Source: Ascidia mentula
Lineage: Eukaryota > Chordata > Ascidiacea > Phlebobranchia > Ascidiidae
Length of the DNA stretch: 64,000 nt
NCBI GenBank assembly: GCA_947561715.1
Contig: OX387197.1
Span: 17,964,266-18,028,265, forward strand
Direction: 5' to 3'
Position numbers and translations under genes: made by a program
The notes under the pieces: model-generated
The model's input: only the letters and a program-made list of their open reading frames with translations
Database searches by the model: none
Told to the model about the DNA's origin: nothing
Part shown: positions 26,211-37,083 of the stretch, piece after piece
Layout: each line of letters starts with the position of its first letter
Numbering within the stretch: the first letter of the stretch is position 1

Positions 26211-28994
26211 ATGAAAAGCGTAGCACGAATAACTAATGGCTATCAACAGTGTTTTAAAGAACATCTTCATTCTGTGGAAAAATTTTGCAGCGACTTTTCA
26301 GGTAAGTGTCCCCAGAATAATATTTCTTTAAATTTTGTACCTTTAGGTTTTTCATGCCAAAAGACCTATATGGCAAAATCAAAGAAATCTGTTCTTCAAG
26401 GCCCTTTGGAATATGGGTCTTGTGATACCATTCAAAGTTAAAAAAATTATTGCACCATGGGACAGTACACATGTAGGCCACGCCACAGAAAGCATTTGTA
26501 CAGCCTCCTGGAAAATCTTGCTTGAGCAATTATTCAGAAATTAACTTTAGTGCTGTTTTGTAGAGGAGATATGAGCCTTGCAGAAAACCACAATAGATAG
26601 GATATTTAAATGATTCATTTTTCTGCAAAATCAAATTGTATTTTTTGTTGCTCTTTCACCCCAAATGATGTCTTACTGGGGGTGCCCCCAGGGGCCAAAA
26701 ACACACCTGCTAGGCGACCAATTTTGACTAGAATGAATTAGGATATATCTTTTACAAAACCACAAATAACTGGGCCCTTAAACGAATTTCTGTAAATATA
26801 GACTGAAGTTTAAGTTGCCTTTTCAGTTAAATTTTCAACAGCAATTTGAAATGCCAAAAACCCCACTAAAACTGGCTCAAATTCACCCTAGCAACAGCAC
26901 ATACATAAGTGCTCACTTAACCATAAAATTTACCCCATGCATCTTTGTGACATGCTCCTTCTATTGTGACAGATGACTACAAGGTGGGCTATCCTGCCAT
27001 TGAAATATATTTAATAATATAAATACCAAAATGCATCCTGATACATTAAATTATGTTGTTAGTACTTCCATTAAACAGATTTTATTGTGTAGACGAAATT
27101 TAGGTTTTAAGAAAGTTAACCTTCATCTAATAAATAATAACACAGCCTATAAAATAATTTAAACACTGAAAACAACTGGGTACTGGCAAGCACAAGAATT
27201 ATGCTAGAGGCACAGTTTCAAGTGGTCAGCTAATTATTGCATTTGACAATTTGTTTACTGTTAAAAAGTATAACACAGATCAGTAATATTTAAACCATTT
27301 CTGTGTATTTATTTTCAGATCTGTATGCAAAGGAATACTATCCTAAAATCGAGCATTTGATTGTTGAAAACCTTGAAGATAATGATGCTTTGATAAGTCC
27401 CTCTCAGGAAATCAAATTGTATGTTTAAATGCTTTGCAAAAATGAGCGACTGATTTTAACCAAATGTTTGTTACACAAGCTGTATTAGGCAATGTATTCA
27501 ACATGGTTTTTCGGAGGAACTATACACAAGTCTTGTACAAACTATTACTGTGCATTTGACTGAATATTCTCAGTGTTTGTTTGATCAGCTGACTTCCCTG
27601 AAGGAAGATTCTAGAAAAGCTTGTGTGCATATCAAGCAGTTTCACAACAAATTGAAAAACTTTGGGAAATTTGTCCAAACAATGTCTCCCATGTTTAAAC
27701 CATTGGTAGGAAGAGTATTTTTACAAAATTTTAATAATCCGAAAAAAATTTAATTACATGATCCAATTAAATGCAACAACAATTTCCCTATTTCAGAATA
27801 GTGCGTATGTACAACCACAACTAAACAGTACAATGGAAGAAAAGCTGTTAGAGCTGTTTAAGAAATTGTATGTTGAAACACATGCTCCATCTGTTCTACG
27901 TGAGTAAAACTTTGTGTCATGTTTTAATGATCATGTACAAAAAAATGTTTACATGATTTGCACCTGTTGGAATTATGTTGTGGTTATCCAGAGTGCATGC
28001 TGGTTGTACGAAAGACACCTTTTTTACTTTCACCATCACAGATGTACGAGGTTGCAAATGCCATTTACGCCATGCAACCAGTATTGAGACCTGTGTTTGA
28101 AGGTATAGTATTCTTTTCATGGAAGCTAGCTTTTATTTAAATGCATTTGCATTTACCGCTTGTAGCAATTACGCCAATACAGTGATGATCAATAGCCACA
28201 ATCCCAATAATGCTTAATTTTGATAAAAGACCAAATATTATTTCTGCTAAGGATATTATTGGGTGTTATGAAAAGCACCACAAAATACAAATTTTTGTTA
28301 GATTGTATTCTTTTGTAGTTTGGTGAACAAACAAATTCTACATTGTGTTTTTAGATTTGTTTTCTGTGTATATACCAAATGTCAGAACTCCATTAAAACT
28401 AGAAAATCTAGAAGCTGAAAAGGAGCTGATAAAAACAATGCAGATTACTATTCAGAAAGAAATTGATGAACTGCAGTAAGTCTTTTGCAAGAAAATAATT
28501 CAAAACATACTTTCATTGATGTTGTCATACCATCTGTGTATTATTTTGCCCATTAGAAACATGCTGTATTTTGTAACAGCAAACAATCACCAAATTGCAT
28601 TATTCAGACAGAAGTAATAACTTAAACAAATTTAAGTTGCAAATGAATCATTGACAGATGCAAATTTACCATTTAACATTTTTAAGGGTGTTTCCATTTC
28701 AACAGCATTACAATATGAACTTGTAAATCACTTTGTATTTATAGAATAATCACATTTTTATGGACAAATTTTGTACAACAGACTTCCTCAAAATAATTTG
28801 AAACATTCCCCTTGACACAATCTATATTGGAGAGCTGCAGACAGGATGACCTGTAAGGTACCACAAAGTGGAAATTAGTGAGCCCGCTAGTGTAAAAGCT
28901 AGCACAGTGCCACTGTCAACAGCTGCATTGATGAGACCTTACAGGTCGAAAAAGTGCGTGTACACACCCTGTCTGCAGCTCTAGTTTTTCTGTA

Positions 28995-29031
<37 letters not shown>

Positions 29032-29460
29032 TGTTGTGTGATGAGTCTATATCCAAACATTACCTTTGAGACATAATTCAAGTAATGTCTGCATAAACTC
29101 ATTTTGCAGATTAACAAGTGTCAAACGATCAAATGATGATGTCCAGATCGAGGTAAAAAATTTGTTGTTTCTGATATGTTTGACACATCAATAAAACTCC
29201 ACCTCAACATTATGTTTTGTTAGATTAGTAGTCAAGGCAAAACATTTATAATAATTTCAAAGACCTCAAATTGTTAAATGTGTACTTAATCCTGGGTTGT
29301 GTTTGAAAGATTTTGACCCATCTTTGAATGGGTCTCAGGCCATGGCCAATTTTCCTATGGTAACTTCTTGATAATTATAACATTCTGTGATGTTTTGCAA
29401 CAGGATGAAGAGTGTCCAAATTCCATGCTTTCATCTTTGCTGATGGGTCTTGGTACATAG
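26211..29460 (+). CDS. CACUL1-like cullin-domain protein
   Basis: Eight coding exons: 26211-26301, 27319-27418, 27489-27705, 27797-27899, 27992-28102, 28355-28475, 29110-29152, 29404-29460 (TAG), 280 aa in continuous phase. The protein is helical with no signal peptide. Collinear similarity to the cullin-repeat part of CACUL1 (CDK2-associated cullin domain protein) is visible as the short N-terminal YYPKIEHLI pattern, the CIRQ-type Cys-rich helix, the LVQTITVHL helix, and TMEEKLLELFKKLYVETHAPS. The best match is MYEVANAIYAMQPVLRPVFE followed by FSVYIPN. In vertebrates CACUL1 binds CDK2 and also affects KEAP1/NRF2 signalling. The long N-terminal low-complexity region of vertebrate CACUL1 is absent. 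The true acceptor of exon 5 is the cag ending at 27991, since the later cag breaks the frame. Identification rests on remembered alignment and is moderate. Confidence 0.72.
26355..26785. repeat. Diverged dispersed repeat (module B) in CACUL1-like intron 1
   Basis: The stretch with gacctatatggc, ttcaaggccctt, tgagccttgca and actgggcccttaaac follows in the same order as a segment of both tandem copies (about 19905-20400 and 21608-22320). Similarity is clearly lower than between the two tandem copies, so this is an older insertion. It also carries a G/C-rich patch that the tandem copies lack. Confidence 0.6.
28831..28982. repeat. Nested inverted-repeat element in a CACUL1-like intron
   Basis: Outer arms agagctgcagacagg (28831-28845) and cctgtctgcagctct (28968-28982) are exact reverse complements. 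Inner arms acctgtaaggt and accttacaggt lie inside them. This looks like a small 152-bp fold-back or MITE. I see no clear target duplication, so the assignment is structural only. Confidence 0.6.
28992..29027. repeat. TA microsatellite
   Basis: A (TA)n run with one G interruption begins 10 bases after the fold-back element and lies about 80 bases before the next exon of the CACUL1-like gene. Confidence 0.9.
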
Positions 29461-31023
29461 TGCAAAATGTTCCTTTCTTTGTGTGGCTGATTAGGTGCTT
29501 TCAGTTGATGATATTCAAGTGTCTAAAGTTTTCTTGTTTCAAACCATTGTGATGTTTTATTTTGGCTTGCTTGCTTTTATGTGTGTTCCAGTATTGCACA
29601 AGTTTTTTGCTAAAAATGAGTAGTTTATGTCTTAAGTTCCACACATTTCTGCCAGTGGAGTGCTTTTATTTAGATAGTTGATGGTAAAGCTTTTTCCTAT
29701 TTTGTCTAGTGTTACAAACAGAAAATTTCATATTTGCAAACTCCTAGGTAATTTATTAGTGATGGTTCTGCAATAATTATGTTTGTCGGTAGTAAAATCG
29801 AGTTCCAGTTTGTTTATTACTTTGTGCAGTATTTCCCACCTGTGCAAATAAAGACCGCATATCAGTAATTCTATTAAAATAGTTTTGCCCGCGGGGAATG
29901 CCCGTCTTGTGCTCCTGCGTCATAGAAAGTCTCAGTTTCGTCACAAGGCAACCGGTTATGCGTTGGGGTCATTTTTCTGGTTGAATGAGCAAGAAGTCAC
30001 GTGGTGTAGCCAGGGCGATTTTCAGCGTGTTTGGTGCAGTTTTAGTGCATTTTTTGCTCTTCTCAGTCAGTCAGACGTTTGGTGCAGGGTGCTGTGAAAA
30101 ATTTAGTTGAAAAACCATCAAAATGTTCAAGGGGATGTAGCTCAAAATTGAATCACAGAAGTATACCTTAATTTGTGATTTTATGTTAGGCCCGCCTCTT
30201 GGCTACGCAGTAAGGTGAAAACTAGTTGCTTAAAGCACCCCTTAGGGGTCATTTCGGTCCCCGATCAGTCATTATTTTAGCTAAATGGGCTGCAAAAAAT
30301 GTAAGATGGTTTTGCGAAAAAACGAATCACAAAAACCTCATCCAATTTGCAATTTAATGTTGGCCCTAACCCTTTTCTACGCAATGGCAAAAAAATTGTC
30401 ACAGGAAAGTTGCGTTGGTTGCCCCCTGGGACTGTTTTTGCTATCCTGTAGGACAAAAGATCCTCCTGGAGGCTCCTCAGATCCTTGCTGTGTTTTGGCG
30501 GATGCAGCTGCAATCAATTTTTTTCTCCATGAATAGTACCAATAGATCTTCATGGGTCACTGACCACAGGAATTGTCGTTGGCAAAAAAGAAATCACTCA
30601 GTATGGGTAATAATGGTGATAGCCTTCATAACTAGATTTTTAGGATTTAATACTGATATGCGGCCTAAAACAACAATGTAATTTGTGCTTGAAAATTTTT
30701 GTCACATCTGTTAGTTTCCCCTCAGACTTTTCATAATTCGCGGTTATTAGGTAAGTCTGGATGCTAAATTTTCCAGATGTTATGAATTCTGTAAATTTAT
30801 TCATTATTACCCTGATGATTTTTAAACAAAACAACGGGAAGTATTATGTGATATCTATGTTAAAATAAAACTCCACCTTTGGGGAAAGTACCGGAATCAA
30901 CACTGGAAGAAAATTTGTTGTCAAGTTTACTCAAAAATAGTTACTTTTTAACGGTATGCGTGTAAAGTACTTGTGAAGTTGCTGCTGCCCCCGAGGATCG
31001 TAGATTTGGTATTTCGCCAACTG
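29461..31023. other. Intergenic between the CACUL1-like gene and KCTD9
   Basis: The 3' flank of the CACUL1-like gene runs into a dispersed repeat. An AATAAA at 29847-29852 could be its poly(A) signal, though it is nearly 390 nt after the stop and at the repeat edge. The rest is the KCTD9 promoter and 5' UTR. The open frames at 30285-30536 and 30415-30681 show no family signature. Confidence 0.5.
29852..30236. repeat. Dispersed repeat (module A), uninterrupted copy
   Basis: This stretch shares agaccgcatatcagt, cgcggggaa and cgtcttgt with 19829-19895 and 21529-21597. It then shares gcgattttcagcgtgt, ttttagtgcatttt and taggcccgcc with the distal part of each tandem copy (about 20430-20600 and 22350-22520). 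Between those blocks it has its own 80 bp where the tandem copies carry module B. Confidence 0.6.
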
Positions 31024-34000
31024 ATGTCTTCCGCTCCAAATCGACGAGTTCAAGCTTTTTTGAAAGATGAAACTATTGGAAAGGTTCTGTTGTAACGTGT
31101 TATGTTGGTATATTTATATTGGCAATAACAAATTTACTTCTTTTTCATTCCCTAAAGACTTAAAGCATAACGACTGCTTGGCCCTAATCCCACAATAGTG
31201 TTAGTTTTATTATGTGTTCTGTGCTTTTAACAGGTGGTAGCACTTCCATCCTCATTGGAGGAACTAATCAATGTCATAAAACATGCCTTCTCCATTGATC
31301 AGAGCAAACAGGTTATGTTGTGCACAAAGGATGGTGCTGAAGTAACTGACATTGACTTGATGAAGTAAATATCAATACACATTTGATTATCACCTTGGAA
31401 ACAGATGTTTTTGTTTGTATGTGTTAACAGGACTGATGATATAGTGAAAGTTTCAATGCTGGATAAAAAAACAAAACAAAATCCTAATTATTTACCTGCA
31501 AGCTCACCTAATGACTGGATTAGTTTAAATGTTGGAGGAAAAGTATTTGCAACCACTCGGTAAGGATTGTGTCAGATTTAATTCAACAACTAAACTAAAT
31601 TTTCAATGGTTTATATGTTATCAAATTTAGTAAATTTATTGGAGTATGAGTAAATTTGAAACAATCTTTCTTCTTTATTATCTGCACAAAAGCTGATGTA
31701 ATAAACTGCTTTTTTTGATAAATCAGACAAAAAACTTGTCCTTTACCATCGATATTTTTTGTGCATTGTCAAAAAGAGTAAATAGTTTTATAATATCCAA
31801 AGATAAAAGATAATTATTTTCGCCATGTTTATGTGGATGACAATACTTTGGATGATCTTGTTTTTGTTAGGATTGAGATGATCTCACAATCACTCACATA
31901 ATCATGTTTACTCTTGTTTAGGAGTACATTAACTGGGCGGGAGAAACACAGCATGCTTGCTAAAATGTTCCAGGATGCAGGTAGGTTGTTTTGGTATGTA
32001 TATTCTGTTGTGGTTAGGTAAGTTACTCTGTTTATTAGATGTGTGACCTCCTGAGAAAATACTCGTATAAATTAGCATTTTTATAAATTTGTTGTTACAC
32101 AAATTTATATGCATTTGTATATAATCTTTTTAAAACAGACGGTATTTTTTTGTTTATCTATGTTCAGTCAAGTGGACAAATACTGTTGATAGCAACGGTT
32201 GTGTTCTCTTGGATCGCAGCCCAAAGTACTTTGAACCCATTCTTGGGTACTTGAGACACGGGAAACTGATTATTGACAAATCTGTAGATCCCAGAGGTGA
32301 AATAATTTAGAAATTTTCAGTTTTACTGTTTTTACTCACTACTTATAAAGACATTTTGTACACATAAACATGTTTTACAGGTGTGCTGGAGGAGGCCAAC
32401 TTCTTTGGAATGGAGGCTTTGTCGAAAGAAATTAAAACTATAATTAAAGTATCGTTTACTTACACTGATTTGTGAAAACACTTTTGTTTTATAAATGCAT
32501 GTGTTTAAAACGTTTGCCAGTGACAAACCTGTTTAAATCTTTCTCCATTGTCAAGAATGGATAAAAAATCGTCAAGAATTTTTTGATGTGAAGGTAAATA
32601 GCTTTCACTTTTGCAGGAGAGGGCCATGGATGGCTATGATGAGCCTCTCACCCGTTGCATGGTGGTGAAAGCCCTTCTTGTCACTCCAGCTAAATGTGAA
32701 CTACGCTTTCAGGTTGACTATTTTGGTCTATTGGTTTATACGGAAACATATTTAATATTAACATTACAAGCTAAGTAATATTCCATACATACATGCATTA
32801 CCAATTACCCAACCAAAATTTACAGACTCTGGTGTACTGGATTAACAAACAAGTCAACTATATGCATAGGCGCCTAGTTTTCATTTTTCCAGGGGGGGCG
32901 GCTATGTTATGACGTCATAGTTTGTTACTGTGACGTCATCAAGTATCGAAAAACTGTGTTTGAATTTTAATGCATGAGGCGTATTAACCAAAAGGGCGAC
33001 GTTTGCGATGAACGCACGAGATCGGTCTGCGACACAACCAATAAGTACCTGTTGGTATATCATACTGCGAGACTGATGTTGCAACAACCAATGTTAGTTA
33101 CGCAAGCGAAACTAGGTCAACATATTTTGTGTGCGTCGTGTAAGAAACACATTGTTTTTAGTTCTTTTTTTCTTTGAACGTTACGAATGCGACGAGTTAC
33201 ATGGTGCGGACAGACGCGCGTAAAAGCCACTCGTTTTTTTGAAAAACCTGGGGGGGCGCCGCCCCCCCTGCCCCCCCGGACTAGGCGCCTATGACTATAT
33301 GTGTTGTTATTTTAACTGCGGTTGTGCTAAAGAAACGTCTGTTGCTCCAACGAACAGTCGCGCTGTGGCGGTATAGAGTCTCGTAAGATTCGAACCTAAT
33401 TCTTTTGAATATGTCGAGACATATCATTACTTGATATATATCATTACTTTCTTTTAAAAAAGCAGTTAGAATTCGCAAATAGTACTCTTCAAAATAAACG
33501 AATAAGCTCTAATTTATCTCAATTTTGAACATATAAAAAATGTCTATATTAAAACAGTGCGACAACCGCGATTGGGTGATAGGTGAAATGTATCATGAGG
33601 TTTTCAGGCTTTGCAGCCCAGGCATTGCAGCCTCGCTGGTTCAGCCACTTTATCCTGACAAGTCGGAGCAAGATTTGAAAAATAAAGCTCCCGGTGAGGT
33701 TTGAACCCACGACCCTGGGCTAACCAGGCCCAACGCTCTACCAACTGAGCTACAGGAGCTTAGTGGTTTCACGGGGTATATTGTGGCCAAGGTACACTAG
33801 TGCGCAAGCGCAGAACTTGCCAGGCAACCTTCACATATACGTATGGGATCTCTACCACCGTATCAGATAAAAAGTAATATTTCATGCAATGGCATGATAG
33901 GCAGGATCACCCCACTGCGCAGGTCCTTGCTTGGCGATCACAGCTAACGTATCGCGATCATGAGGTTTTCAGGCTTTGCAGTCCAGGCAATGCAGCCTCG

Positions 34001-37000
34001 CTGGATTGTGGCCAATATACCCCGTGAAACCACTGACCTCCTGTAGCTCAGTTGGTAGAGCGTTGGGCCTGTTTGGCCCAGGGTCGTGAGTTCAAACCTC
34101 ACCGGCAGCTTGATTTTTAAAATCTTGCTCCGACTTGCCGGGAGAAAGTGGCTGATCCAGCGAGGCTACATTGCCTGGGCAAAGCCTGAAAACCTCATGA
34201 TCGCGATACGTTAGCTGTGATCGCCAAGCAAGGGCCTGCGTAGCGGGGCGGTCCTGCCCATCATGCCATTGCATGAAATATATACTATAGGTTAAATATG
34301 TTCATGTATTCGGCGCAATATCTGTGTTGGGTTGTTTTTGTTCTTCTGAACTTTAAATTCCATGCACTATGCTCCCGAGTGTTCTCCGCATGCATCATCA
34401 AAATGTGCATTTTGAAACAACGGAGCAAATTAGAAAAAAATAACGAAGTTTGGTACAAAGTTCAGATACCATTGTAACGCGAAATTGTGAAATATGCAGG
34501 CGAATATTGCGAAAATATTGTTTGTGGTATTCTGAACCCTTGCAACCTGCGCCCGATTCGTGGAATCGCACTTTTGCGCAGTCGCACCTTCAACCACTAC
34601 TCCACGTTGTTCTCATGCGCAGGGAATTAATTTCTCCGGTGCCGATCTATCGCGGCTTGATCTCCGATATATCAACTTTAAGCTCGCTAACTTGAGTCAC
34701 TGCAACCTCGCACAAGCCAATCTCTACTGCTGCTCGTTGGAGAGGGCCGACCTAAACGGTTCTGTACTGGACGTGAGTATTATATGAGTATTTGTCATCA
34801 CAAGTGGCGGTGCGCAGTCTGACGTCCGCGGAAATCTCTTATCTTCGTCACGCCGCTTAATGAATTTCTGCTAATGAGCCGCCTTTGAGCGTGACCTATG
34901 TACCGGCGCGCCCCGCACACAAACAAGTTATGAGCCTCAATGCTGTCTCACAACGCAACCCGTTGTGCTTAGCTCATAACCAAGATAGTGGGGTGTCATA
35001 CCCGGTAACCTTTCTGTGTATAATGGCTTAATGGAAAATTGTTTTGTCGTTTTTCTGCTACGGGCCCGTTTTTTGGTCTACATGGCGTTTATTATTGTGA
35101 ATGGACGAAAGCCAAAGCTTTAACAATATATGTGATAAATTCTGTATTCCTTTTTCTCTGTTAGTTGCAGTAGTTGATTCGTTTTACTGCGACCCAGTTG
35201 GCGTTTGTTGTTTTGGCAAAGCGAAACTACAGCCGCTAAATTGTCGGCAAGCATTACGAATATTCAGGGTTGTTTCTTGACAGGGCGCTAACCTGCAGGG
35301 TGTGAGGATGATTTGTTGTAATGCCGAGGGTTGTTCTATGAAGGGATGCAACTTTGACGATCCTTCGGGTCTAAAGGCGAACATGGAAGGTACGATCGAC
35401 TGTTACAAGTTTTTTTGCAGTGTTTTCCCCCCAAACATCTTATGTGTGTTCGCTTAACATTTTTGCCTCTTCGCCCGTTCGAGTCAAGTTCAAATTTTTG
35501 GAAAAAAATGCGACTTTCGTTTTTTTCCGCTTTGAAACTAACAGACCAAAAACGCACAAATTTTGGATTTGATGTTTGGCAAACAGTCTGAGGTCAAAAG
35601 TTTCAATTGTGCGCTGTTTCCCCAAGATAATCCCAATATTTGCCTCGTTTATTATGCGGTTTCTTACCTCTGTTTGTGTTACCGGCACCTTGTTTTAGGT
35701 GCCAACATGAAGGGCGTCAATTTCGAAGGAAGTCTAATGGCGGGAGCGAACTTACGTGTGGCCACGGTGAAAAATTCAAACCTGAAGAATTGTGACTTGC
35801 GTGGTGCGATTCTGGCTGGAACAGACTTGGAAGTAAGGACTTAGTGCTTAGAAATTGAATGGGTTTTAGCCAAAGATCCTGGGAGAGCATTTTGTGTTTT
35901 ATTTTTTCACGTAAACATTTATACATATGCCAATGATTGGTTGTTGTGAATGTGAAGGTTGGTAAACAAATTGCTTGTGATGTTGACAGTCATGTTTTAT
36001 TGCTGCAATACAGCTCTTCTGGTGGCAATATTTTTTTTATGTAAACGTTTCGACCACCATGCAGCAGCCTTCATCAGGGTGTAAAAAATGGGTGACGTTA
36101 ATATTATATAGTTCTTGCCAGAAGACAGTGAAAGTTGGTAAGGCTGGTTCTTCCTTTCTTAATTCGATTTTTTCGTTTTTGTGTAAAACGCAAATCGTGC
36201 GTCAGTATACTTAGATATAACTGTCTCGTGTTTCAACTCTCACCTTTCGACGTGTTTGGTTTTAATTTACTCGGCCCAACCAGAGCGGAACATTTTCAAG
36301 ATAAATAGCTCATTTCTGCGTATCACTGTAACGCTGGAAAGATCGGCCACAGATGAAACGGTTTTAAACAAAGGCGAACCCATTCGGTTCGTAAACCAAT
36401 ACCCATAAAGCCTGCCCATCCACACTCCCCAGTGCAGTGGAACGGAAACGGGCGACGAAACGGGAAAATCGATTGCTCCCTGCCGGTGAAAAACTTTTGA
36501 AAAATGCGCGTTCGGATTGCATGCATTTTGCGCCCTTGCTTCAACGAGGCGCACTCGGTTCGCGAGCCCGTGACCTTATGGGCCCGACACGCATGGGGGT
36601 AACGGCGGGCCTTCAGATGTGTTCTACGGCCCCGATTTGCGCCCAAAGTGGGCGGCATCCATGTGGAAACGCAGGGTATCGTGGTTACCCGAGATTCCAT
36701 CAAGAGGGCTCAACTCAGTCCGCGGGAACGCCTGCATTCGGCGTCTATTACCGTTACCCTGTTAATACAGGTTTGTGCCTATGCGAGAAGGCACGCGGTA
36801 GGTGGTGGCGATGCTCTCGCGGTCGCTGTATTAGCATGTTCGCTCGACTGGAAAAGATTGATTTGCCTTCGTTTGGTTGTGATTAATTTGCTTTCCGTGG
36901 CACGTTTACCTGAAAGTTCTGTAGACTTTTCACAATCAATAACAACCTATGTTTCTGAATTTGTAGAACTGCGACTTGTCGGGTTGCGATCTGTTTGAAG

Positions 37001-37083
37001 CAAACCTTCGAGGCTGCAACGTGAAGGGTACAAAGTTCGAAGAAATGATCACGCCCCTGCATATGACCCAAGCTGTTCCTTGA
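31024..37083 (+). CDS. KCTD9: KCTD9, BTB/POZ and pentapeptide-repeat protein
   Basis: Complete gene: exons 31024-31083, 31234-31364, 31431-31559, 31922-31980, 32168-32296, 32381-32448, 32617-32712, 34623-34772, 35284-35389, 35699-35832, 36967-37083 (TGA), 392 aa against about 389 in human. Residues 1-90 form the ubiquitin-like N-terminal domain. The BTB/T1 domain follows (DWISLNVGGKVFATTRSTL, SMLAKMF, DRSPKYFEPILGYLRHG, GVLEEANFFGM). The C-terminal half is a run of A(D/N)L-type pentapeptides (GADLSRLDLRYINF, ANLSHCNLAQANL, CDLSGCDLFEANLRG) ending in EEMITPLHMTQAVP. KCTD9 assembles into oligomers that act as cullin-3 substrate adaptors; the substrate here is unknown. The intron between exons 7 and 8 is 1.9 kb and filled with mobile elements, while most others are a few hundred bases. 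Confidence 0.97.
32865..33293. mobile_element. MITE-like element with 8-bp target duplication in a KCTD9 intron
   Basis: The 429-bp element starts cataggcgcctag and ends ctaggcgcctatg, exact inverted repeats of 13 bp. The 8-bp direct repeat actatatg flanks it at 32857-32864 and 33294-33301. Subterminal G-rich and C-rich tracts sit at both ends. It has no transposase. An 8-bp target duplication fits hAT or P-type transposition; the family cannot be settled by eye. Confidence 0.85.
33593..33759 (-). mobile_element. tRNA-derived SINE, 3'-truncated
   Basis: On the minus strand a 73-nt tRNA-like head (33759 down to 33687) folds as a cloverleaf: acceptor gctcctg pairs with cgggagc, D arm gctcagttggtagagc, anticodon loop ctggtta and T loop ttcaaac. 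The body follows with cttgctccgacttg and aaagcctgaaaacctcatga. It stops earlier than the plus-strand copy at 34037. The head alone could be read as tRNA-Thr(GGT), but the shared body marks it as a SINE. Confidence 0.75.
33879..34004 (-). mobile_element. SINE 3' fragment without tRNA head
   Basis: Read on the minus strand, this piece matches the end of the plus-strand SINE: ccagcgaggctgcattgcc, aaaacctcatgatcgcgat, acgttagctgtgatcgcc, and the terminal catgccattgcatgaaat. It lacks the tRNA-like head. Confidence 0.75.
34037..34280 (+). mobile_element. tRNA-derived SINE, near full length
   Basis: The tRNA-like head occupies 34037-34109, with box A-like tagctcagttgg and box B-like gagttcaaacctc. 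Its anticodon loop ctgtttg would read GTT. A body of about 170 bp follows, with cttgctccgacttgccggg, gtgatcgccaagcaagg and the 3' end catgccattgcatgaaat. The acceptor stem is imperfect, so a working tRNA is unlikely. Transcription of such elements by RNA polymerase III from the internal boxes is the family norm. Confidence 0.78.

Noticed and set aside
28021-28044. cag at 28042 as acceptor of exon 5 of the CACUL1-like gene
   Set aside because: It breaks the frame with the preceding donor; the cag ending at 27991 keeps phase and adds residues that fit the family.
33350-33405. Another tRNA gene on the minus strand (ggttcgaatc box B-like motif)
   Set aside because: No matching T stem, D arm or acceptor stem could be built around it.
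33687-33759. A genuine tRNA-Thr(GGT) gene
   Set aside because: The cloverleaf is fair, but the same body sequence follows this head and the one at 34037, and a body fragment lies between them. That marks them as SINEs.
36437-36886. A 149-aa frame inside the last KCTD9 intron
   Set aside because: It overlaps open frames in other phases in G+C-rich intron DNA and has no motif.
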